Positions 52,934 through 60,672 of a DNA stretch of 64,000 nt are shown one piece after another. The stretch covers positions 1-64,000 of the forward strand of contig JAFDZO010000016.1 in assembly GCA_018266845.1 (NCBI GenBank), read 5' to 3'. The notes below the pieces were generated by a model. The model saw only the letters and a program-made list of their open reading frames with translations. It had not been told where the DNA came from and did no database searches. Source of the stretch: Bacteroidota bacterium (GTDB lineage: Bacteria > Bacteroidota > Ignavibacteria > Tepidaquicellales > Tepidaquicellaceae). Positions within the stretch are counted from its first letter, which is position 1. Each line of letters begins with the position of its first letter. Both the position numbers and the translations under genes were made by a program.

Positions 52934-53380
52934 ATTTCAATCAACAAAATTCTCACATACTCTCCTGAAGAAACTCAGGCAGCCGGTTTTGAGTTCGCAT
53001 CTTCTATAATTCTATCTGAGGTAATAGGATTTAAAGGAGAGCTTGGCTCCGGCAAAACGCAGTTTATAAAAGGTATTTGTAAATACTTTAATGTAAAAGA
53101 AGTAGTGAATAGCCCGACTTTTTTGATTGTAAACGAATACAAAGGTGAGAAAAACGGCAAAGAAGCTTTTATAAATCACTTCGATTTATACCGGCTGAAA
53201 TCAGATGAAGATTTGTTTTCAATCGGTTTCGATAATTATATTACTTCAAATTCGATTTGTTTAGTTGAATGGTCAGAACTTGCCGAAGAGCATCTAAATG
53301 AAAAATTGAAGACCGTAAGTTTTGATTACGGGGAAAATGAAAACGAAAGAATAATTCAATATGAAGCTCTTACTGCTTGA
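52934..53380 (+). CDS. tsaE: tRNA threonylcarbamoyladenosine biosynthesis protein TsaE, non-standard start
   Basis: A 148-residue TsaE, the ATPase of the t6A complex TsaB-TsaD-TsaE. The Walker A is GELGSGKT (35-42), and SPTFLIVNEY, FDLYR and LVEWSEL follow. The family-like N-terminus, INKILTYSPEETQAAGFEFASS, is encoded upstream of the first GTG (53105), so the real start must be further up. No ATG, GTG or TTG lies in frame between the porX stop (52871-52873) and 53105. I place it at ATT 52934; ATC 52931, ATC 52940 or CTG 52916 are alternatives. The gene ends 20 bases into tsaB. Confidence 0.85.
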   Translation: MSINKILTYSPEETQAAGFEFASSIILSEVIGFKGELGSGKTQFIKGICKYFNVKEVVNSPTFLIVNEYKGEKNGKEAFINHFDLYRLKSDEDLFSIGFDNYITSNSICLVEWSELAEEHLNEKLKTVSFDYGENENERIIQYEALTA

Positions 53381-54005
53381 TTCATCTTCTGCAGCAATTG
53401 AGTTTGCAGTTTTTGAAAATGAGAAAGAAACTTTACGGCACGAGCTATCGAAAGATGAAAACGCTGATGCGCTTGTTTATAATATGAGTAAGCGTTGTAA
53501 AGAGTATGAAGTTAGGATTAATGAAATAGATTATGTATCTGTTTCAAATGGTCCCGGCTCTTTTACCGGATTGCGTATTGCTTCCGCTATAGCAAAAGCA
53601 ATTTGTTTTGCCTCTGATGCTAAACTGGTTGAGGTAAACTCACTTGACGTTCTTGCAAACAGAGTAGAAACTGAAAAATTAATTGTGCCTCTTATTTTTT
53701 CAAATTCAAAAACACAGGAATTTTATTTTTCAAAATTTAAGCGCGGTAGTTTACTTGACAGAATTTCACCGTATGAAATTGGCGTTTTGCCCGGCATAAT
53801 AAATGATGAAGATTTTTTTGTTTCAAATCAGAGGGTGGAAGGATATGAGGACAAAATCCTCACTTTTGACTCATCCGGCATAATTTCACTTTATCAGTTG
53901 ACGCTTAATTATATTTCACAAAAAAAATTTTCTGACTATAATACATCGGAGCCGTTCTATATGAAAGAATTTGTTCCGCTAAAATCGCAAAAAAAACTTT
54001 TATGA
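53361..54005 (+). CDS. tsaB: tRNA threonylcarbamoyladenosine biosynthesis protein TsaB
   Basis: A 214-residue TsaB of the ASKHA fold: LLLLDSSSAAIEFAVF at the start and VSVSNGPGSFTGLRIASAIAKAICF in the middle are the family hallmarks. It scaffolds TsaD and TsaE for t6A37 in tRNA. The ATG lies inside tsaE (20-base overlap). tsaD is not in the window. Confidence 0.92.
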   Translation: MKLLLLDSSSAAIEFAVFENEKETLRHELSKDENADALVYNMSKRCKEYEVRINEIDYVSVSNGPGSFTGLRIASAIAKAICFASDAKLVEVNSLDVLANRVETEKLIVPLIFSNSKTQEFYFSKFKRGSLLDRISPYEIGVLPGIINDEDFFVSNQRVEGYEDKILTFDSSGIISLYQLTLNYISQKKFSDYNTSEPFYMKEFVPLKSQKKLL

Positions 54006-54799
54006 ATACAAAGAAATTTTACATAATCTTATTTTCCGTCTTAATATTCGGGTTAATTCTCTCTGTTAATCTGAAAAGCTCCGATATTCTTGGCAGTGTT
54101 TATCATGCCGGCGGACCAAAGTTAAACTTTTCTGAAAAACAAAAAGATTTTGGAAAAATCTTGCAAGGTGATATTGTTCAGTATGAGTTTGACTTTATTA
54201 ATGATGGTGATACAACACTGGAAATAACAAACGTTCAAACATCTTGCGGATGTACAGCGGCTACTGTTGGAGAAAAAAATAAATATGCTCCGGGCGAAAA
54301 AGGGAAAATAAGAATTACTTTTAACTCAAACGGAAAAGTCGGAAAAATAGAAAAGACTGTTCTTGTGCAATCAAACTCGCCTGCTCCGAATGACCAAATT
54401 ATACTTACATTGAATTTTGATGTTAAACTTCCCACGGAAGAGGAAAAAAAACATATGATGGTTATGCCGGGCGCTTCAATTTTTGCAGGTGTTTGTGTTG
54501 ACTGCCACGTAACCAAAGGTATCGGCAAAATCGGAAAAGAGCTTTTTGATGCCGACTGCGGAATCTGCCACGGTGATGCAAAAGACCACAAGCCGCATGG
54601 TCCTATAGATAAAAATACTATGTCAAAATATTCAGATGACGAACTGATTACATTCATAAAGAACGGCTCACCAACTCAGCCGACAATGATGCCGGGATTC
54701 CATAAAGATAACGGCGGACCTTTAACGACTGATGAAATTATGACTCTAATTGCATACATTCGCAGCGACCTTTCAGTAAACTCTTTTATAAAAGAATAA
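54002..54799 (+). CDS. DUF1573 domain fused to c-type cytochrome with two CXXCH motifs
   Basis: A 265-residue exported protein. One N-terminal membrane segment (about 6-23), a DUF1573 immunoglobulin-like domain (about 40-142, with SCGCT at C82/C84), then a cytochrome c part. C165-VD-C168-H169 and C186-GI-C189-H190 are two heme-attachment motifs 21 residues apart; TMMPG (229-232) offers an axial methionine. The second site, within GKELFDADCGICHGD, is the normal class I position. It would be membrane-tethered on the outer face of the inner membrane. The gene overlaps tsaB by 4 bases, though the functions look unrelated. Confidence 0.86.
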   Translation: MNTKKFYIILFSVLIFGLILSVNLKSSDILGSVYHAGGPKLNFSEKQKDFGKILQGDIVQYEFDFINDGDTTLEITNVQTSCGCTAATVGEKNKYAPGEKGKIRITFNSNGKVGKIEKTVLVQSNSPAPNDQIILTLNFDVKLPTEEEKKHMMVMPGASIFAGVCVDCHVTKGIGKIGKELFDADCGICHGDAKDHKPHGPIDKNTMSKYSDDELITFIKNGSPTQPTMMPGFHKDNGGPLTTDEIMTLIAYIRSDLSVNSFIKE

Positions 54800-54809
54800 T
54801 AGCTTTTTT

Positions 54810-54834
54810 TCCGCCTCTCACACCAAGAGGCGGA
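54810..54834 (+). terminator. Hairpin after the DUF1573-cytochrome gene
   Basis: A perfect 9-bp G-C-rich stem (54810-54818 with 54826-54834) with a 7-nt loop, 10 bases past the stop codon. Only a short T run follows, so the strength is uncertain. Confidence 0.55.
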
Positions 54835-54913
54835 TTTCCATCCTTTTTGAGTCTCAATTAATAAGCATTCTTTATTACTATCAAAATTGAAAAAAACCTT
54901 GTAAATTTAGCGA

Positions 54914-55753
54914 ATGGCATGGTTTAAGCGAAATAAAGAAAATATTCAGACGGAAACGCCTAAGCAAGATGTTCCTGACGGGATGTGGATAAAATGCCCC
55001 GAATGCAGCGAGCTTATGCACCGCAAGCAGTGGGAGGCAAATTCTTATCTATGTATAAAATGCGACCACCATTTTAGAATCGGAAGCAGTGAGTATTTTA
55101 AGCTGATTATTGATGAAGACACTCTGAAAGAATTTGACAAAAAAATGAAATCGGTTGACCCTCTTCATTTTACAGATACAAAGCCCTACGCTAAAAGAAT
55201 AGATGATACCATAAAGAAAACCGATTTGCATGATGCAATACGAACGGCAACGGGAGAGATAAACGGCAAAGATGTTGTAATTGCTTGCATGGATTTTGAT
55301 TTCATAGGCGGAAGTATGGGCAGTGTTGTCGGCGAAAAAATCAGCAGGGCAATAGATAAGGCTATAAAAAATAAATGTCCTCTAATTATCATTTCTTCAA
55401 GCGGCGGCGCGAGGATGATGGAGGGGGCAATTTCCTTAATGCAATTGGCGAAAACAAGCGCAAAGCTTGCAAAACTTGACGAAGAAAAAATTCCTTACAT
55501 TTCTTTATTAACAAATCCTACTACCGGGGGGGCATCCGCATCCTACGCTATGCTTGGCGATTTTAATATTGCAGAGCCAAAAGCGCTAATTGCGTTTGCA
55601 GGCCCGAGAGTGGTAAAACAGGCGACCGGAAAAGAGCTTCCGAAAGGATTTCAGAAGTCTGAGTTTTTGTTAGAGCACGGCTTTATAGATTTTATTGTTA
55701 ACCGTAAGGATTTAAAACAGAAGTTATCACAGCTTTTAGGTTTAATCAGTTAA
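54914..55753 (+). CDS. accD: Acetyl-CoA carboxylase carboxyltransferase subunit beta
   Basis: A 279-residue AccD. The zinc ribbon is C28-x-x-C31 and C47-x-x-C50 (CPECSELM / CIKCDHHF). The crotonase-type core has [20 protein letters not shown] and [12 protein letters not shown], which form the CoA and carboxybiotin site. It transfers carboxyl groups to acetyl-CoA for fatty-acid synthesis with AccA, which is not in the window. panC follows after 24 bases. Confidence 0.96.
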   Translation: MAWFKRNKENIQTETPKQDVPDGMWIKCPECSELMHRKQWEANSYLCIKCDHHFRIGSSEYFKLIIDEDTLKEFDKKMKSVDPLHFTDTKPYAKRIDDTIKKTDLHDAIRTATGEINGKDVVIACMDFDFIGGSMGSVVGEKISRAIDKAIKNKCPLIIISSSGGARMMEGAISLMQLAKTSAKLAKLDEEKIPYISLLTNPTTGGASASYAMLGDFNIAEPKALIAFAGPRVVKQATGKELPKGFQKSEFLLEHGFIDFIVNRKDLKQKLSQLLGLIS

Positions 55754-55777
55754 AATTTTCAAATTAAAACTTCAGGA

Positions 55778-56638
55778 ATGAAAGTTATCAAAGAGATTGC
55801 TGCAATGCAGGACGTTGCAGACTATTTCAGATGTGTGGGGAAAAAAATTGGTTTTGTTCCGACAATGGGATTTCTGCACAAAGGGCATGTATCTCTTATT
55901 GATAAGGCAAAAGAAGAAAACGATGTTGTAGTTGTAAGCATTTTTGTAAATCCCACGCAGTTTCTTCCGGGAGAAGATTTTGAAAAATATCCTCGCGATT
56001 TTTTAAAAGATTATTTTTCATGTGAAAAAGCCGGCGTTGATTATATCTTTCACCCTTCTGTTGAAGAGATGTATAGCGCAAAAAGCAGAACAAGAGTAGT
56101 TGTCTCGGAGATTACAGATTCTCTCGAGGGCAAAGCAAGACCTGACCACTTCACAGGGGTTGCCACGGTTGTTGCAAAATTGTTTAACATAGTGAAACCT
56201 AATATAGCCTACTTCGGGCAAAAAGATGCGCAGCAGGCTGTTGTAATAAGGCAGGTATCGGAAGATTTGAACTTTGATTTGAAAGTTTCAATCTGCCCTA
56301 CTGTCAGAGAAGAGAACGGACTTGCGTTAAGTTCAAGAAACTCTTACTTATCGGATGCTGAAAGAGAAGAGGCAGCAGCTATTTATAAGGGTCTTTGCGA
56401 AGGAAAAAAACTTGTGATAAATAATAGTGTATCAGATTCTAATGCAGTGATAGGAAAAATCGGAGAAACGATAAAAGCTAATTCCAAAAACATTAATATC
56501 GAGTACATAGAAATTACAGATAACTGCGATTTAAAAAAGATATACGATTTATCATCGTACAAAGGTGATGTATTAATCTCTTTGGCAGCTAAGCTGGGAG
56601 ATACAAGATTAATAGATAATATTTTATTTACAAAGTAA
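55778..56638 (+). CDS. panC: Pantothenate synthetase
   Basis: A 286-residue PanC that joins pantoate and beta-alanine with ATP. The HIGH-like loop is PTMGFLHKGH (26-35), and VSIFVNPTQF, YFGQKDAQQ, GLALSSRNSYLS (the KMSKS-like region) follow. Length is normal. It is the last gene before a terminator. Other pantothenate genes are not near. Confidence 0.96.
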   Translation: MKVIKEIAAMQDVADYFRCVGKKIGFVPTMGFLHKGHVSLIDKAKEENDVVVVSIFVNPTQFLPGEDFEKYPRDFLKDYFSCEKAGVDYIFHPSVEEMYSAKSRTRVVVSEITDSLEGKARPDHFTGVATVVAKLFNIVKPNIAYFGQKDAQQAVVIRQVSEDLNFDLKVSICPTVREENGLALSSRNSYLSDAEREEAAAIYKGLCEGKKLVINNSVSDSNAVIGKIGETIKANSKNINIEYIEITDNCDLKKIYDLSSYKGDVLISLAAKLGDTRLIDNILFTK

Positions 56639-56682
56639 TATTAAGTTAGCGCGCGGTTTTTACCGAACTGCGAAAATAAACT

Positions 56683-56722
56683 GCCTGTAAACACTTCTTC
56701 CGAAGATGTTACGGGCTTTTTT
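56683..56722 (+). terminator. Intrinsic terminator after panC
   Basis: A stem of 8 and 4 bp with a 3x3 internal loop (56683-56697 with 56702-56716) and a TTCC loop, followed by six Ts. It lies 44 bases after the panC stop. Confidence 0.8.
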
Positions 56723-56744
56723 ATAATCTATTCCAAACAACTCT

Positions 56745-57491
56745 ATGAAACCCCTTGCCACAGTAATCCTTGCCGCAGGAAAAGGCAAACGAATGAAGAA
56801 TCCTGATAAGTCGAAGGTAATGTTTGAGCTTAAAGGAAAACCCATGATTCAATATGTTGTTGAGCTTGCTCTAAAAATTCACTCTGAAAAAATAATTCTT
56901 ATTGTCGGGCATCAGAAACAGTCAGTAATGGATTTTATTAAGTCCGCTTTTGCCGGTGATATGGATAAAATTTCTTTTGCTTCACAAGATGAACAATTGG
57001 GAACAGGTCATGCAGTTATGCAGACAAAACCTGCGCTGGAAAATTTTAACGGAGACACATTGATTTTATCGGGTGATGTTCCGCTTCTAAGATATGAAAC
57101 AGTGGAGGATTTTATAAATTTTCATAATGAAAATAAATTTGATGCAAGTCTGCTTTCGGCAAAGTTTGAAAATCCGTTCGGCTATGGTAGAATTGTAAGA
57201 GATGGCAGCGGAAATTTTATTGATATAGTTGAAGAAAAAGATGCTGATGAAAATATTAAAAAAATTGATGAGATAAATTCAGGCATATATATTGTTGATA
57301 ATCAGAATTTGTTTGAAGCTCTGAAGACTATTAAGACGGATAATGCTCAGGGTGAGTATTACCTCACGGATATTTTCAATTACTTTAAGGAAAAAAATAT
57401 GAAGATAGGCGCAGTGCCGACTGAAAATAACATTGAAATTACCGGTGTGAATACTGTTGAGCAGCTTGAAGAAATGGAAAAAATGATGTAG
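56745..57491 (+). CDS. GlmU-like uridylyltransferase domain, no acetyltransferase domain
   Basis: A 248-residue nucleotidyltransferase. The pyrophosphorylase loop is LAAGKGKRMKNPDKSK (9-24), with QLGTGHAV and LSGDVPLL for substrate and metal binding, and ITGVNTVEQLEEM at the end. It corresponds to the N-terminal half of bifunctional GlmU; the left-handed beta-helix acetyltransferase half is missing and no stop or frameshift remnant of it follows. It may make UDP-GlcNAc from GlcNAc-1-P, or another UDP-sugar. glmM lies 0.7 kb further on. Confidence 0.85.
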   Translation: MKPLATVILAAGKGKRMKNPDKSKVMFELKGKPMIQYVVELALKIHSEKIILIVGHQKQSVMDFIKSAFAGDMDKISFASQDEQLGTGHAVMQTKPALENFNGDTLILSGDVPLLRYETVEDFINFHNENKFDASLLSAKFENPFGYGRIVRDGSGNFIDIVEEKDADENIKKIDEINSGIYIVDNQNLFEALKTIKTDNAQGEYYLTDIFNYFKEKNMKIGAVPTENNIEITGVNTVEQLEEMEKMM

Positions 57492-57539
57492 CTTTTAAAA
57501 TGGAATTTACCTGCTTTTTTTTGTACTTTAAAAATAAAA

Positions 57540-57743
57540 ATGATAATCGAGCGGACAAAAAAGGAAGTAATTATTAAACTTGCGGCTGATGTTCCAACGG
57601 AGGATTTGCAGGACTTTGTAAATTATGCCCGTTATAAAGAATTAACAAGAGGATTTAAAAGCGAGCAGGAAAAAGTTAATAGGCTTAGCAGAAGCATCAA
57701 CAATAATTGGTGGAAGAAAAACAGAAAAAAGTTTGTTAAGTGA
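57540..57743 (+). CDS. Antitoxin of a PIN-domain toxin-antitoxin pair
   Basis: A 67-residue protein beginning MIIERTKKEVIIKLAADVP and ending in a basic tail (KKNRKKFVK). No DNA-binding motif is certain, though the N-terminal beta strand fits AbrB- or Phd-like antitoxins. It overlaps the PIN gene by 4 bases. The pair is located between the GlmU-like gene and glmM. Confidence 0.75.
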   Translation: MIIERTKKEVIIKLAADVPTEDLQDFVNYARYKELTRGFKSEQEKVNRLSRSINNNWWKKNRKKFVK

Positions 57744-58183
57744 AGATAGTTGTTGACACCAATATAGTTTTCAGTTCATTATTAAACTCCAATAGTGCTA
57801 TATCCAAAATATTAATAACCGCGCCACAAAAATTCAGATTTTATTCTCCGTCATTTCTTAAGGTTGAACTGTTCAGACATCATAAAAAATTATTAAAGCT
57901 TACCAAACTTTCCCCAAAGGAACTTTCGGAATTGGAAAGCCTGATTTTATCGAAGATATTTTTTATTGATGAAAGTCTTATTCCTGAAAGTATTTTTACA
58001 TCTTCTGAAAAGCTTCTTCAAGATATTGATATATGGGATACACCTTTTTTAGCGCTAACTATTTTTTTAGAAGGGGTATTATGGTCAGGGGATTTAAAAT
58101 TAATTGAAGGATTGAAACACAAAGGATTCTCAGATGTTGTAACAACTTCTGAGTTAAATGAATTGGCGCAAAACACGAAATAA
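57740..58183 (+). CDS. PIN-domain toxin (VapC-like)
   Basis: A 147-residue PIN nuclease. The acidic metal ligands visible are D6 (VVDTN), E43 in LKVELFRH, D98 in DIWDTPFLAL and D117 in WSGDLKL. The start is GTG, overlapping the antitoxin stop (GTGA). PIN toxins cut RNA, often initiator or other tRNAs, in a metal-dependent way. The target is not predictable from sequence. Confidence 0.83.
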   Translation: MKIVVDTNIVFSSLLNSNSAISKILITAPQKFRFYSPSFLKVELFRHHKKLLKLTKLSPKELSELESLILSKIFFIDESLIPESIFTSSEKLLQDIDIWDTPFLALTIFLEGVLWSGDLKLIEGLKHKGFSDVVTTSELNELAQNTK

Positions 58184-58210
58184 ATTTCAAAACATTAAGT
58201 ATAAAAAGAT

Positions 58211-59587
58211 TTGTCAGAAATAATTGCTTCAGTTTCAGGCGTGAGAGGGATTTACGGCGATAATCTCACACCTCAGAACATTTCGAAATTCACTTCTGCG
58301 TTTGCAGAGTATTGCAGGAAAAATTCAAAATCAAAAAAAATAGTAGTAGGGCGCGATGGAAGATTGAACGGCGAGATAATCTCAAACCTTGTTGTAAATA
58401 ATCTTTTGCTTTCGGGTTTTGAAGTTGTTTACATAGGAATTGCCCCAACTCCTACAGTGCAGATTGCAACGGAAGATTTAAAAGCGGCTGGCGGAATTGC
58501 TATCACTGCTTCCCACAATCCCCAGCAATGGAACGGATTGAAATTTTTAAATCCTAACGGAACATTTTTAGACCCGGCTCAGATAAAAGAATTTTTAGCT
58601 GTAGCAGATAAAGGAGTTTTTTCTTTTGTAAAGGTTAATGAAATCAAAAAACTTACGTTCGATTTATCTTGGCTTGATAAGCATATAGAAAAAGTTTTAA
58701 AGCTGAAAATAATTGATGCGGGGAAAATCAGAAAGAGAAAACTTAAAGTTGTTCTTGATACGGTAAACTCTGCTGCCTCAATCATTGCGCCAAAACTGCT
58801 TGGGAAACTCGGATGCAAAGTTATTCCTTTGTTTTGTGATGGAAGCGGAATCTTCCCGCATACTCCAGAGCCGCTGCCTGAAAATTTGAAACAGCTTTCT
58901 TCGGCAGTGAAGAAACACAAAGCTGATGTTGGAATTGCAATTGACCCTGACAGCGACAGGCTGGTTATTATTACGGATAAAGGCGAGCCTTTTATAGAAG
59001 AAAACACTATTACATCGGTAGCAAATTTAGTACTACGAAAATCAAAAGGAAAAAATAAAACTGCCTGTGTAAATCTTTCTACAACCCGTGCAGTAGATGA
59101 TGTTGCTGCAATGAATAACGCAAAAGTTTTCAGAAGCGCCGTAGGAGAAATAAATGTTGTGAAAGAAATGATGAAGAGAAAATCCATTATCGGCGGTGAG
59201 GGAAGCGGAGGCGTGATTTATCCCGGGCTTCACTATGGAAGAGATGCAATTGTGGGAATGGCTTTAATACTTCAGGAGTTTGCCGAGTCGGGAATGAAAG
59301 TAAGCGATTATAAAAACGCCTTGCCTCAATATCATATAGTAAAAGCTAAAATTGAGAATGTAAAAAACCCCGGTAGAATATTAAAAACTGTAACCGGTAA
59401 ATATAAAAATGCCGGATGCAGAATTACAACAATTGACGGAGTTAAACTCGATTTTCCTGATTACTGGATTCATTTGCGCAAATCAAATACAGAACCGATT
59501 ATCAGGATAATTACGGAGGCGAAGACAGCGAAAGAGGCAGCCTCCATACAGGAGAAATTTGTCAGTGAAATTAAGAAATTAATATAA
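58211..59587 (+). CDS. glmM: Phosphoglucosamine mutase / phosphohexomutase
   Basis: A 458-residue alpha-D-phosphohexomutase. The phosphoserine is S101 (ITASHNP), the metal loop DPDSDR runs D245, D247, D249, and GEGSGG and HLRKSNTEPIIR match the sugar-binding loops. GlmM converts GlcN-6-P to GlcN-1-P; the close relatives PMM/PGM cannot be excluded, but the GlmU-like gene nearby supports GlmM. The start is TTG (58211), 27 bases after the PIN toxin gene. Confidence 0.88.
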   Translation: MSEIIASVSGVRGIYGDNLTPQNISKFTSAFAEYCRKNSKSKKIVVGRDGRLNGEIISNLVVNNLLLSGFEVVYIGIAPTPTVQIATEDLKAAGGIAITASHNPQQWNGLKFLNPNGTFLDPAQIKEFLAVADKGVFSFVKVNEIKKLTFDLSWLDKHIEKVLKLKIIDAGKIRKRKLKVVLDTVNSAASIIAPKLLGKLGCKVIPLFCDGSGIFPHTPEPLPENLKQLSSAVKKHKADVGIAIDPDSDRLVIITDKGEPFIEENTITSVANLVLRKSKGKNKTACVNLSTTRAVDDVAAMNNAKVFRSAVGEINVVKEMMKRKSIIGGEGSGGVIYPGLHYGRDAIVGMALILQEFAESGMKVSDYKNALPQYHIVKAKIENVKNPGRILKTVTGKYKNAGCRITTIDGVKLDFPDYWIHLRKSNTEPIIRIITEAKTAKEAASIQEKFVSEIKKLI

Positions 59588-59623
59588 TAAATTCCTACAC
59601 ACTAAATTTTAAAAGCATAATTT

Positions 59624-60631
59624 ATGTCTAAGCTTCTTGAAGTTAAAAACCTAAAAACATATTTCTATACCGATGACGGTGTTGCGACTGCCGTTGACGA
59701 TGTGTCCTATGAAGTTGACAGGGGTGAAACTCTCGGTCTTGTTGGAGAATCAGGGTGCGGAAAAAGTGTTTCTGCTCTTTCTATTATGCGGTTGATACCT
59801 GACCCTCCGGGAAAAGTCGTCGGCGGACAGATTATGTTTAAGGGCAAAGATTTATTGCAGCTTCCCGAAAAAGAAATGCAGCGTGTAAGAGGAAATGATA
59901 TAGGGATGATTTTTCAGGAGCCGATGACATCGCTTAACCCTGTTTTTACCTGCGGAAACCAAATAGAAGAAACTTTGATTCTTCATCAAAAGCTTTCAAA
60001 AGCCGATGCAAAAGATAAAGCAATCGAGATGCTGAAGCTTGTGGGTATTCCTGCGCCGGAGCAAAGATACGGGGAGTATCCGCACCAGCTTTCGGGGGGA
60101 ATGAGACAGCGCGTGATGATTGCAATTGCGCTCGCGTGTAATCCTGAAATTCTGATTGCCGATGAACCGACAACTGCATTAGATGTTACCGTTCAGGCGC
60201 AGATTCTTGAACTGATAAAGAGGTTACAGGATGAACTTGGTATGGGTGTGATAATGATTACTCACGATCTTGGAGTTATTGCAGAAGTCTCCAAGCGGGT
60301 TGCAGTTATGTATGCGTCTAAAGTTGTTGAGTACGGAGATGTGAATGAGATTTTTTATAATCCAAAGCATCCTTACACTTTAGGGCTTTTGAATTCTATA
60401 CCAAAGCTAAATAAAAATAAAGGCAGGCTTTCCACAATCGAAGGTTTTGTTCCTCCGCCAACATCTTATCCTGCCGGATGCCATTTCTGTACAAGATGCC
60501 AATATGCGGATGAGCGCTGCTGGAAAGAACAGCCGCCCGTTGTTGAAATTGTAAAGGGACACACTGCTGCATGCTGGAAGATAGATGAAGTTGCGGCAAA
60601 GCATAAAAAGACAGATTTTATTCCTGCATAA
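59624..60631 (+). CDS. Oligopeptide/dipeptide ABC transporter ATP-binding protein
   Basis: A 335-residue ATPase of the OppD/DppD type. Walker A is GESGCGKS (41-48), signature LSGGMRQRV and Walker B ILIADEPTTALD. The C-terminal Opp-type cysteine domain (PAGCHFCTRCQYADERC) binds an Fe-S cluster in some family members. No permease or binding protein is in the window, so it is either an orphan or its partners lie elsewhere. It ends 41 bases before hutI. Confidence 0.92.
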   Translation: MSKLLEVKNLKTYFYTDDGVATAVDDVSYEVDRGETLGLVGESGCGKSVSALSIMRLIPDPPGKVVGGQIMFKGKDLLQLPEKEMQRVRGNDIGMIFQEPMTSLNPVFTCGNQIEETLILHQKLSKADAKDKAIEMLKLVGIPAPEQRYGEYPHQLSGGMRQRVMIAIALACNPEILIADEPTTALDVTVQAQILELIKRLQDELGMGVIMITHDLGVIAEVSKRVAVMYASKVVEYGDVNEIFYNPKHPYTLGLLNSIPKLNKNKGRLSTIEGFVPPPTSYPAGCHFCTRCQYADERCWKEQPPVVEIVKGHTAACWKIDEVAAKHKKTDFIPA

Positions 60632-60672
60632 AATAAATTTCCCTCTTGAAATACAGAGGGAATTTCACCCCC

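Noticed and set aside
53105-53380. TsaE starting at GTG 53105 (91 residues)
   Set aside because: That form lacks the Walker A at 35-42 of the full protein, which is encoded in frame upstream, so it would not be an ATPase.
60646-60672. Upstream TTG start for hutI
   Set aside because: It lies within a hairpin after oppD, and family members begin near MLLLKN.
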